DNA of 64,000 bases, taken from assembly GCA_964346395.1 (NCBI GenBank), contig CAYFUT010000004.1, positions 1 through 64,000 of the forward strand, written 5' to 3'. Origin of the DNA: CAYFUT01 sp964346395 (GTDB lineage Bacteria; Bacillota; Halanaerobiia; Halobacteroidales; Halobacteroidaceae). Shown here piece by piece: positions 24,892-32,950 of the stretch. The position numbers and the translations under genes were made by a program. The notes beneath the pieces were generated by a model. That model was not told the DNA's origin, did no database searches, and worked only from the letters and a program-made list of their open reading frames with translations. Positions within the stretch are counted from its first letter, which is position 1; each line of letters opens with the position of its first letter.

Positions 24892-26084
24892 CGCTGCTGC
24901 ACCAGTTCTAAAAAGTTATTATAATTAGCCAATACTTCTTCCATGCTGTCGCCGCCGAATTTTTCTAAACAGGCCTTAGCCAGTTCAAAAGCAACTACTG
25001 CTTCGCCTACTACGCTGGCTGCCGGTACTGCTGTTACATCAGAGCGCTCTACACTGGCTACAAATTTCTCTTTAGTTTCTAAATCAACCGAGGATAAAGG
25101 TTGATATAAAGTAGGAATCGGCTTCATTGCTGCCCTAACCACTATCGGCTCGCCATTACTCATCCCGCCTTCTGTACCACCGGCATTATTGCTAGTGCGG
25201 TAAAATCCATCATCATAATCAATTTCATCATGGATTTCCGACCCAGGCCGATCAGCTACTGCAAAACCAGCTCCTACCTCTACTCCCTTAATTGCCTGAA
25301 TGCTCATCAGCGTCTGGGCCAACCGCCCATCAAGCTTGCGGTCCCACTGAACGTGGCTCCCCAAACCTACCGGTAAAGATGTTGTCCTCACTTCAAAAAC
25401 ACCGCCCAGAGAATCACCAGCTTCTTTGCAGTCATCTATTTCCTTAATCATCTGCTCTGTCGTATCCGGATCAATACACCTAACTTCCGACTCAGCACTC
25501 TTTTCTTTTATTTTAGAAAAATCAGTTACTTGCTGGTCTAACTTAATACTACCTAACTGCACCACATGACTAGTTACTTCTATATCCAGCTCACGTAATA
25601 GAGTCTTAGCTACTGCTCCGACAGCTACCCGCACTGCTGTCTCCCGGGCACTAGCCCGCTCTAAAATATTCCGCATATCTGACTGATTATATTTCAAGGC
25701 ACCCGCCAAATCTGCATGACCGGGCCGCGGTCTCGTTACTTTCGGCTCTACTTCTTTGATTTTATCTTCTTTCTCAATTTTAACTTCTTCTTGATCATAA
25801 CCGCAGTTGCCAAAAGGAGCCAGTACCTCGTTCCAGTTGGCCCAGTCATCATTTTCAATCTGTAAAGTGATCGGGCTCCCCAAAGTTTTCCCGCCTCTGA
25901 TGCCCGACAAAACATCAATCAAGTCATCCTCTAGTTCCATTCTACCGCCCCGGCCGTAGCCGCCCTGCCGCCGGGCCAACTCCCGGTTAATATCAGCGGG
26001 TTCAATCTCTAAATTAGCCGGCACTCCTTCCAGAATAGCTGTAATTGCCTTCCCGTGCGATTCACCTGCTGTCAAATAACGCAT
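24888..26084 (-). CDS. aroC: Chorismate synthase
   Basis: A 398-residue FMN-dependent enzyme that makes chorismate from EPSP. Family motifs: GESHGKAITAILEGVPA at the start, RRQGGYGRGGRM, RPGHADLAGALKY, ERASARETAVRVAVGAVAK, and GGTEGGMSNGEPIVVRAAMKPIPT. Length is typical for Firmicutes. First gene of the shikimate operon under a strong promoter at 26128-26157. Confidence 0.96.
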   Translation of the reverse strand: MRYLTAGESHGKAITAILEGVPANLEIEPADINRELARRQGGYGRGGRMELEDDLIDVLSGIRGGKTLGSPITLQIENDDWANWNEVLAPFGNCGYDQEEVKIEKEDKIKEVEPKVTRPRPGHADLAGALKYNQSDMRNILERASARETAVRVAVGAVAKTLLRELDIEVTSHVVQLGSIKLDQQVTDFSKIKEKSAESEVRCIDPDTTEQMIKEIDDCKEAGDSLGGVFEVRTTSLPVGLGSHVQWDRKLDGRLAQTLMSIQAIKGVEVGAGFAVADRPGSEIHDEIDYDDGFYRTSNNAGGTEGGMSNGEPIVVRAAMKPIPTLYQPLSSVDLETKEKFVASVERSDVTAVPAASVVGEAVVAFELAKACLEKFGGDSMEEVLANYNNFLELVQQR

Positions 26085-26127
26085 TCTCTATTTCTCACTC
26101 CTCTATTTATCCGTAATTATTGTTTGC

Positions 26128-26157
26128 ATTATATCAAAGATAAACAGTAAATATCAA
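26128..26157 (-). promoter_or_regulatory. Sigma-A type promoter of the aroC operon
   Basis: Minus strand TTGATA (26157-26152), 18-nt spacer, TATAAT (26133-26128) preceded by TGA, i.e. a consensus extended -10. Located about 45 nt upstream of aroC. Confidence 0.75.
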
Positions 26158-26180
26158 TAATTTTGGGCAATGGAAAAATA

Positions 26181-26221
26181 AAAAACCCGGGCAGCAACTG
26201 CTTTTTCGGCAGTTGGCCCGG
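26181..26221 (-). terminator. Rho-independent terminator of the LysM/DUF4280 operon (twin copy)
   Basis: Minus strand stem CCGGGC-CAACTGC / GCAGTTG-CT-GCCCGG followed by GTTTTTTATTTTT. The whole element (about 46 nt) recurs with one mismatch at 32863-32904. Confidence 0.9.
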
Positions 26222-26241
26222 AAATCTTATTTCTTTTTTGA

Positions 26242-27249
26242 TCAATAAACCACCAGATCTTGCCCCGGATCATCAACCTCAATCACGCCGCCGAACATAC
26301 AGTTAAGTTTAGAATTCTCCGTTAGTGCCGGATTATCATCAATTAAAACATCCATTTTAGCATTAACCCAGGGGGTGGTGATCTGCGGTACACAAGGCAT
26401 CGGCTTTAGTTTGCCGTTATTGGCTGCAGTCGCCGCCGCTACCTGGGGATTGCTCATACTTTTACACTTGCCGAAGGGTTTAATATTAACCATCGGCTTA
26501 GTATCATACATACTGGCAATCATATTGTCCTGAATGCAGATATTATGATCAGCCACTACCTCCAACTCACTTTTTTCCGTCCCAAAACTGCACTTCAATT
26601 CGGCTCCCGAACAAACATATCGGTTGTCCCCGCTACTAGAAGAGCCGGCCTCACCTGCTCCCTTTCCTTCAGTTCCAGCTTGCTTTCCTTCCTGACTGCT
26701 GCTCTCAGCAGACTGACCGGCAGTTCCTGCCTTAGACTTACTTTTATCAGCTTTATTTTTCTTACTTTGTTTCTTTTCCTTTTCTTTATCCTTCGGAAAT
26801 ACTATCTCATCTCCCGGATAAACCCATAGAAAATCATCTTTAATCCGCTCTTCTTCCTTAAGAAATTTATTCTCTTCTTCCCCTAACACTTCATCTTTGG
26901 CAGCTTTCTTTCTCATGAAATTAGCCACTATCTTTCCCTTTTCTAAATAGTAGGGCGGCTTCTCTTCCAGCCACAGTCCATAGTCCCCCTCGTCAAAATC
27001 ACGCACTAAGAGTTTATGTAGTGAAGAGTCATCTTCACAATAAGTGATAATCATTAAGTCTCCGTTATTCTTTATAATATATTTGTTTCCATAGCAATCT
27101 TCATAATCTATCAATTGGTCATCACTAGCTGTTATCTTTTTTCCTATTAAATTATCACCTACTTTTAGCTTTCTCCGTCTAGCTTCTTTTCTGCCGTCTT
27201 CTAAATAATCTTTAGCTTCCTTTAAATCAAATTCATAATCATCAGCCAT
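26242..27249 (-). CDS. DUF4280 PAAR-like protein with NGDYG-type module
   Basis: A 335-residue protein. Residues about 210-335 are a DUF4280 domain (CSGAELKCSFG, NIKPFGKCKSMSNPQV, PCVPQITTPW, LNCMFGGVIEV), a PAAR-like fold associated with the tips of contractile injection and type VI-like systems. Residues 45-100 carry one copy of a module shared with the upstream 1260-residue protein (NGDLMIITY ... FDEGDYGLWL). Residues 101-152 look like a degenerate LysM (WVYPGDEIVFP). Residues 155-208 are a charged then Gly/Ser-rich linker. It is the last gene of the operon, 13 nt after the LysM protein. No tail or sheath gene is nearby, so the delivery role is inference. Confidence 0.75.
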   Translation of the reverse strand: MADDYEFDLKEAKDYLEDGRKEARRRKLKVGDNLIGKKITASDDQLIDYEDCYGNKYIIKNNGDLMIITYCEDDSSLHKLLVRDFDEGDYGLWLEEKPPYYLEKGKIVANFMRKKAAKDEVLGEEENKFLKEEERIKDDFLWVYPGDEIVFPKDKEKEKKQSKKNKADKSKSKAGTAGQSAESSSQEGKQAGTEGKGAGEAGSSSSGDNRYVCSGAELKCSFGTEKSELEVVADHNICIQDNMIASMYDTKPMVNIKPFGKCKSMSNPQVAAATAANNGKLKPMPCVPQITTPWVNAKMDVLIDDNPALTENSKLNCMFGGVIEVDDPGQDLVVY

Positions 27250-27262
27250 TTTTTTCTCTCCT

Positions 27263-30200
27263 TTAAACTCGATATTTGCTGCCCGGTATTTGAGACACCT
27301 GAACCGGCGGCAGTTCTATATTATAATCTCCATTCTCAAAATCCCTAATCCAAATTAACCCCTTTTGATCCCCATATCTAATCACTAACTCATCTGAGTC
27401 ATAATTTTCATCCAGATAATGTTCATAAATAAGTCCCAAGTTACCTGTTTCTGTTTCAACCACATACTTATAAGCAACCAAAATCCTATCTGAATGATCA
27501 TAATCCTCTTTCCAGGGAACAAGCTTTGTAAAATCTATATCAGATATTTTAGCTCCATCTATATAAATATTCCCTTTCCCGGTAGAAGCATTATAGATAT
27601 AACCTTTATTAATACAGACTGATCTACTAAACCAATCTTCCGCCCGCTCTTTACAGATCTCCTGATGCGGACACTCGTCTTTTTGATTACATTTTCTCTG
27701 CTTAGTCCAGATATTATAATCTCTACTTCCCGTATTATTCTGCTCCTCTTTATTTTTTGTTCCGTACAGCATCATACAGTCTATATTCTCCTTTTGATAT
27801 CTAAAATAAAGTCCATAATCCCCATTAGCAAAACCCTCTATTAAGACTGCATTCCCATAATCTATATTATCTCTATTGCGGCCTAAGCGATTTCCATACT
27901 TAATTAACAAATCATCGTCTGCTAAAGAAAAAGTATAATAATTATCTGCCTCGTCTTTATATTCTAACTCCTCTTCTTCCAGTTCAGTAATCTGTTCTAT
28001 ATCTTGTCCCACATCTACCTTATCTTCCTCTTCAACCAATGAAATTTTATCTGCTTGATTAGGAGCTTTCTCTTCCTCTTCATATTCCTGCTGATAATTA
28101 TAAACCCACTCCGGATCAATATTAAACTCAGGAGTCTCTTTGTAGCGAACTTTTTTGGCATTTAAAGTTCCCCGTAGAACATTATACCTCGGCAAGTTAA
28201 TCCCATAATCGCCATTTCTAAAATGGACTATCTCTAGCTTATCAGTTAAATCAGAAATAACAGTTCTCCCGTAGTGAACAACTAATAAACTATCTACATA
28301 GTCTAAGTCTATCCAGGAATCCACATCAATTCTATCCCTTAAATAGAAATATTTAACCTTTAAGATTACTTTCTCACTATTTTCTTTATAAAAAACTTCT
28401 TCATATTCTTCTGCCTGCGGATATTTTTTCTTCCATTCCCGCTCTCTTTCTTGAGAAGGTACCACTTGAATATTACTGCCTATTTCCTGTTCATTAAGTA
28501 CAATCGTGCCTTGTCCATTAACATCTTGATATTCTTCTTTCTTTCCTTCGCCCGCATATCGCTCAAATGTATGTCCTGGTTCAACCTCTATCCCCTCCTG
28601 CGAATCATCTTCCTGTTGACTGCCGTACAATTTATCGTGATTAGCTTGAAAAAACCGGTGATAATAAGCATTATTATGAAAATAATGCTTTGCCCACGAA
28701 CTATCAAAAATTATATAATCGTACTCATAATCGCTGTTGTCAAACAATTTACCCACTAACCCTTTTTCTACAAACTTCTGATTGTGTTCTAAATTCAACA
28801 TCTTTTTATAACTCATATCAGTTTTGACCAGCCCTAAACTCATTTTTCTTGCCTGCAGTCTTATTATACTGATATGATTTATCCGGCAGTAGTCCCAATT
28901 AAAACTATTCTTACCGACTCCTACTTCTATCCCCTGCATCAATAACCTTCTTAAATACTTACGGGAAACAGTAGTCTCTTTTTCTACACAAAAATGATTT
29001 TTTAACTGCTGCAAATAATTATTCTTTAATTTCTCTATCAAAGCATCGTTGTCTGTATGATGAACTAAAATATGATTTAAAGTATCTTCATCAGAATTAT
29101 AATGTTTGGGGTAATAATCGGGAGCAATATCAATCCTATGGATCAATCTCGGCACTTTCCAATTAGCTTCTGCCTCTTTAAATGAAGTCCACTCTAAATC
29201 TTTATAAGCTCCCTGGTATTCATAAGGCACAATTAAAGTTTCTTTCTCCTTTATTTCATTTCTATTTTGAATATTATTTAATTTTCTCAAGGCCTCTACA
29301 GTAGTACCGTATTTTTGAGCAATTTGACTTAAAGCATCTGAGTCCTTGACTTTATAGTTTCTATAAGACAGCGGCGGAATAATCAATCTATCCCCAGCTT
29401 GTATCTGATCTGGATTTTCTATCTCATTTATTTCTGCTAATAGATCCACTTCCGTCCCAAACTTCACTGCCAACTCACTTAATACATCCCCCTCCATAAC
29501 TTCATATTCCACATAATCTTGCTTTAAAAGTTTTTCCTCTTCGGTTCGCTCTACTTCCTCAAAAGTAGCTTTTATAAGATCCCTCATAACATCCCCAGCG
29601 TTAAAATCTTCAGTATCAAAAAAAGCTACAAAATTTTGGTTTTTACCATTTTCATATTGAGCGCTAGTTAAAGGCCCTACTGCTGATACTGTACCGTAAT
29701 AATTGTTGATGCCCTTAATTTTAACTTTATCCTTTATTTCGTCTGCTACATCTCCCAGTCTGATTTTCTGCTTCTCATCTTTCTGCTCTTGAGTTGCTGA
29801 ATCAGCTGGTTGTGTACTGGTCGGATCAGCAATAGTTTTTAGCATAAGTCCCGGTAAAAAAGGAAACACGCAAAGCATTGCCGTTGTTTTTTTCAATTCT
29901 TTACCCGCCTGATTAAATACATCCCCAGCAATTATTTTCATTCCCTCCCAGGCTCCCGGTGCATCTACCTCCAGTTCAGCAATCATTACTTCATCAGGGT
30001 TACCCGATTCAGTGGAAAATAAAACATTCATTTTATCATAACCTAAATAGGTAGTTAAATCAAAAGTTTCTTTGAACTTTACTTCCGCAGCATCTAAACA
30101 TTCCTTTAAAGCAGCTTCATCTATTTCTTCTTTAGGCTCCAATACTTCTTCAGCGGCAGTTCTTACTCCCTCAGCTATGGGAACCGAAGAAGCAATTATA

Positions 30201-31045
30201 CTTATCCCAATTAATGAAGCCCCTAAAGTCCCCATTCTCATTATCTGAAATCCGATCCCCATCATAGTGGACATCACACAAGCCGATATCCGATTTAAAG
30301 TTATTTCTCTATGGAGAGCAGTTAAATATTTCCCCGGTTCCTCTTCTAAATCAAGTCCCCGCTGCTTTAAAGTATAGATAGCCGGCCCGTAGACAGCAAA
30401 AAACTCTCCGGCGGCATTACTTAACAAATCCCCTACTTTCTTAATATCAGGCTTCTGTTTAGTAATTTCTTCGTACAGCTCAACTGCATCTTCCTCTGAA
30501 TTCATGCCGAAACCGCCCACCAGAGCCAGAAATTTACTCATCGCCGCCTCCGAATCTTTCTCTAAATCATACGACTTAACTGCTGCAAATTCTGCTCCTA
30601 CCTGTAATGCCTCTTCTCCTTTTTCTCCCAACCATTCAGAAATATTGAGTTTGTTAGTGTTTATAAGTTCATTGATAATTGTCAGGCTTATATCTCCCGC
30701 CATAAAGGCTCCATTGATGGCAAAGTATTTTGCTTCTCTATCTCTGGCTGCGAAAAATTTAGTGTACCTTTCTTCTAAATCTCTTATTCTATCATAATTA
30801 TCATCATCACTAATATTATTCTGCCACTTATAAGGAATCTCAAGATTAATACGTTCTACTTTTCCTTTGTCATTGGTTTCCTCTAAATGGAAATAAGCTA
30901 TTCCTCCATTATCAATTATTGCCGGTTTTTTTCTTGGATTAAGAACAACTTGTCTGCTATTTTTACTAGCCTGCTGAGCCTGTTGAAATATTCGCTTTTT
31001 TTCTTCACTACTCAAAGTCTGTTTTTTATTAGCTGCAGTTCCCAA
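27263..31045 (-). CDS. Giant LysM protein with repeated NGDYG modules (putative secreted effector)
   Basis: A 1260-residue protein of unknown function. Residues 253-297 and 388-404 are hydrophobic and may cross or insert into membranes. Two LysM domains lie at about 513-557 (VMEGDVLSELAVKFGT) and 564-607. Residues 630-800 are a His/Tyr-rich region (ILVHHTDND) I cannot assign. The C-terminal third holds three copies of a module with a strand D-x-L-L-x-x-Y-G and, 21-31 residues later, F-x-N-G-D-Y-(G/N)-(I/L): motifs at 918/944, 1043/1074 and 1217/1238; a fourth is in the downstream DUF4280 protein. A Cys cluster (1119, 1125, 1131, 1144) follows the second copy. No signal peptide. By context it is likely cargo or a structural partner of the PAAR-like protein. 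Confidence 0.7.
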   Translation of the reverse strand: MGTAANKKQTLSSEEKKRIFQQAQQASKNSRQVVLNPRKKPAIIDNGGIAYFHLEETNDKGKVERINLEIPYKWQNNISDDDNYDRIRDLEERYTKFFAARDREAKYFAINGAFMAGDISLTIINELINTNKLNISEWLGEKGEEALQVGAEFAAVKSYDLEKDSEAAMSKFLALVGGFGMNSEEDAVELYEEITKQKPDIKKVGDLLSNAAGEFFAVYGPAIYTLKQRGLDLEEEPGKYLTALHREITLNRISACVMSTMMGIGFQIMRMGTLGASLIGISIIASSVPIAEGVRTAAEEVLEPKEEIDEAALKECLDAAEVKFKETFDLTTYLGYDKMNVLFSTESGNPDEVMIAELEVDAPGAWEGMKIIAGDVFNQAGKELKKTTAMLCVFPFLPGLMLKTIADPTSTQPADSATQEQKDEKQKIRLGDVADEIKDKVKIKGINNYYGTVSAVGPLTSAQYENGKNQNFVAFFDTEDFNAGDVMRDLIKATFEEVERTEEEKLLKQDYVEYEVMEGDVLSELAVKFGTEVDLLAEINEIENPDQIQAGDRLIIPPLSYRNYKVKDSDALSQIAQKYGTTVEALRKLNNIQNRNEIKEKETLIVPYEYQGAYKDLEWTSFKEAEANWKVPRLIHRIDIAPDYYPKHYNSDEDTLNHILVHHTDNDALIEKLKNNYLQQLKNHFCVEKETTVSRKYLRRLLMQGIEVGVGKNSFNWDYCRINHISIIRLQARKMSLGLVKTDMSYKKMLNLEHNQKFVEKGLVGKLFDNSDYEYDYIIFDSSWAKHYFHNNAYYHRFFQANHDKLYGSQQEDDSQEGIEVEPGHTFERYAGEGKKEEYQDVNGQGTIVLNEQEIGSNIQVVPSQEREREWKKKYPQAEEYEEVFYKENSEKVILKVKYFYLRDRIDVDSWIDLDYVDSLLVVHYGRTVISDLTDKLEIVHFRNGDYGINLPRYNVLRGTLNAKKVRYKETPEFNIDPEWVYNYQQEYEEEEKAPNQADKISLVEEEDKVDVGQDIEQITELEEEELEYKDEADNYYTFSLADDDLLIKYGNRLGRNRDNIDYGNAVLIEGFANGDYGLYFRYQKENIDCMMLYGTKNKEEQNNTGSRDYNIWTKQRKCNQKDECPHQEICKERAEDWFSRSVCINKGYIYNASTGKGNIYIDGAKISDIDFTKLVPWKEDYDHSDRILVAYKYVVETETGNLGLIYEHYLDENYDSDELVIRYGDQKGLIWIRDFENGDYNIELPPVQVSQIPGSKYRV

Positions 31046-31082
31046 CTTTTATTCCCCTCCTCTTGCAAGTTAAATTAACCTT

Positions 31083-32213
31083 TTATTTTAACTTTTTATA
31101 ATAATAATCTTTATTTTTTTCCACTTCTCCCTCTGAATCTTTAGATATTGCACTAATTATATTTCCAGCCTTGTCATACTTATAACTTGTTTCTGTTTTA
31201 AAACCTGCAGTATTACTATTTTTATCATCAAGAATTAAAAGAACTCTGTTTCCTAAATTGTCATATTTATACCTACGAATTTCTTCAATATCCCCTTGCT
31301 TATTTTTCGTAATAACTTTCTTCAAGTTACCTTTTTTATCATACTTATATTTTCTATATAAGTTAGTCTTGACTCCAAGAAAAATATCTCTTACTATTTG
31401 TTTTGATTTTTTTCCTTGATTATTATATTTATTTTTATATGTAGTTTTAGCAACTATATTATCTGGTTTATTTCTTTTTTTCTTTGTTTTTATTTCTTTA
31501 ACACAATTTCCTGAATTATCATAAAAACGTTTTTTCTCTTTCACATATTCTCCATCTTCCGTTACCTCTCTTTTTAACTCCCCCTGCTGATTAAAATATT
31601 TCTTTTCCTCATAATCAGTTTTTCTCCATTCCTGCCTAAACTTCTGATTCCCATTTTCATAATACTTAACCTTTATCCATCTTACTTTTTCACCTTCTTT
31701 GTTTCTTTCTTCATAATACGTTAACTGTCCATTAGAATTATATTCATAATCAGCTACTCCCTCAGTATAAGTGCTCATAGCATCCATAACTACTCTTTCT
31801 TTATCTAATTCCAGTTTATCACGACTAGTATTTCTCCAGCCGTAATCATCAGCATTTTCAACTAATTTAGTTACTATCCGCTTAGTTTTCAAACCATATT
31901 GGTTATACTTGTACTTTTTTCTTTCTATTACTTCCCCCTGCTTGTTAATATAATCGACTTGCAGCAAATTACCTTTGTCATCATAGTCATACTTTACTGT
32001 CCCGTAAACTTCACCAGTTTCATCTTTAAATACTTCCTTAGTCAGTACATAATCCGGTATCTCTTGTTTTATCGGCTTAGTTATTTTCTGATTTTGGCTG
32101 CTGTCTTCAGGTTTAGCAGTCTCCTGCTTCTGATTATTTAGATCACAGGCGGTAATGGTAAACAGTAGGATAAAGGATAAAAGTAAGATTAATATTTTAT
32201 TTGCTCTATTCAT
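31083..32213 (-). CDS. Lipoprotein with RHS/YD-like or MORN-like repeats
   Basis: A 376-residue lipoprotein: signal peptide with lipobox TITAC followed by a charged, disordered spacer, then about eight repeats of about 20-25 residues with the pattern (Y/F)-K-Y-(D/N)-x-x-G-N/Q-(L/x)-x-x (examples KYDYDDKGNLLQV, YEYNSNGQLTYYEE, KYKYDKKGNLKKV, RYKYDNLGNRVLL, SYKYDKAGNII). These are YD/RHS-type or MORN-type hairpins. Start set to ATG 32213, the codon for the fifth residue of the longest frame, since the first ATG directly abuts AAAGGAG. It lies between a small membrane protein and the giant LysM gene and could be a surface receptor or immunity protein; that is inference. Confidence 0.7.
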   Translation of the reverse strand: MNRANKILILLLSFILLFTITACDLNNQKQETAKPEDSSQNQKITKPIKQEIPDYVLTKEVFKDETGEVYGTVKYDYDDKGNLLQVDYINKQGEVIERKKYKYNQYGLKTKRIVTKLVENADDYGWRNTSRDKLELDKERVVMDAMSTYTEGVADYEYNSNGQLTYYEERNKEGEKVRWIKVKYYENGNQKFRQEWRKTDYEEKKYFNQQGELKREVTEDGEYVKEKKRFYDNSGNCVKEIKTKKKRNKPDNIVAKTTYKNKYNNQGKKSKQIVRDIFLGVKTNLYRKYKYDKKGNLKKVITKNKQGDIEEIRRYKYDNLGNRVLLILDDKNSNTAGFKTETSYKYDKAGNIISAISKDSEGEVEKNKDYYYKKLK

Positions 32214-32248
32214 TGCCGCTATCATCTCCTTTCTATAAACATATTATG

Positions 32249-32689
32249 CTACCACCGCCCGTTAAATCTGTTTGTATACATTTCAGCAGTCAACCTAGCT
32301 GATTGCTTTCGTTGATAATAATCTTCATCTTCATGACCTAAAAATGGAAACATGTAATTTTCTGAGACTATTTCTATCCCGCATTTCTCATCCCATTCAA
32401 GACCTGCTTTAGATTTTTTCTCTCTACCTCCGCGTACATATACCTCCTTAGGAAGTTTTATTTTCTGTAAAACTAAAGACCATTGATTCTTACCATTGGG
32501 TCTCGCTATAACTCGTACCGCTAACTTTTCATTTTCATTTAACTCTACCTTCACCTCTTTTTCAGACGCTTCATTAGCTGCTTCTTCGTTTTGAGGAGGT
32601 TCAGTGATACCAGCAGCATTGACAACTATTAAAAAAATAATTAAGCCAACTGATAAAATTAATGTTAGTTTTGGCCCTGTTACTTCCAC
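32249..32689 (-). CDS. Small membrane-anchored protein of the LysM/DUF4280 operon
   Basis: A 146-residue protein I do not recognise. One N-terminal hydrophobic segment (LTLILSVGLIIFLIVVNAAG) is a signal anchor or signal peptide; then an acidic Glu/Asn stretch and a soluble beta-rich domain (KLAVRVIARPNGKNQWSLVL, EVYVRGGREKK). Start chosen at GTG 32689, nine bases after AAAGGAG; the longest frame (from 32743) contains the predicted -10 hexamer TATACT in its codons, so it cannot be right if that promoter is used. First gene of the operon. Confidence 0.6.
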   Translation of the reverse strand: MEVTGPKLTLILSVGLIIFLIVVNAAGITEPPQNEEAANEASEKEVKVELNENEKLAVRVIARPNGKNQWSLVLQKIKLPKEVYVRGGREKKSKAGLEWDEKCGIEIVSENYMFPFLGHEDEDYYQRKQSARLTAEMYTNRFNGRW

Positions 32690-32729
32690 TAAGATCAACT
32701 CCTTTACACATAAAATAACACTCCTTATC

Positions 32730-32758
32730 AGTATAACACTCACATTTATTTTAGTTAA
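32730..32758 (-). promoter_or_regulatory. Promoter of the LysM/DUF4280 operon
   Basis: Minus strand TTAACT (32758-32753), 17-nt spacer, TATACT (32735-32730). Predicted start about 32723, just upstream of the AAAGGAG used by the first gene. Confidence 0.55.
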
Positions 32759-32862
32759 TTAATTTAATTCCATTATCAGGTATACATTGAATTAATTTGC
32801 AGATAAATGTTTAAAATTCCTTCCTGTTAATTGAATTATTTTAATATTAAACCTTCAAAAAT

Positions 32863-32904
32863 AAAAAACCCGAGCAGCAACTGCTTTTTCGGCAGTTGGC
32901 CCGG
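32863..32904 (-). terminator. Rho-independent terminator of the Bat operon (twin copy)
   Basis: Minus strand CCGGGC-CAACTGC / GCAGTTG-CT-GCTCGG stem, then GTTTTTTATTTTT. One base differs from the terminator at 26181-26221. Ends the operon that finishes with the BatD-like gene (stop at 32951). Confidence 0.9.
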
Positions 32905-32950
32905 ATTTAAATCTCTAAAAGCTAGATAGTTAATGAACTTCAATTATTCA

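Noticed and set aside
26242..32689. Prophage or complete injection system
   Set aside because: No capsid, portal, tail-sheath, integrase or VgrG gene is present; only a PAAR-like and a LysM protein suggest the link.
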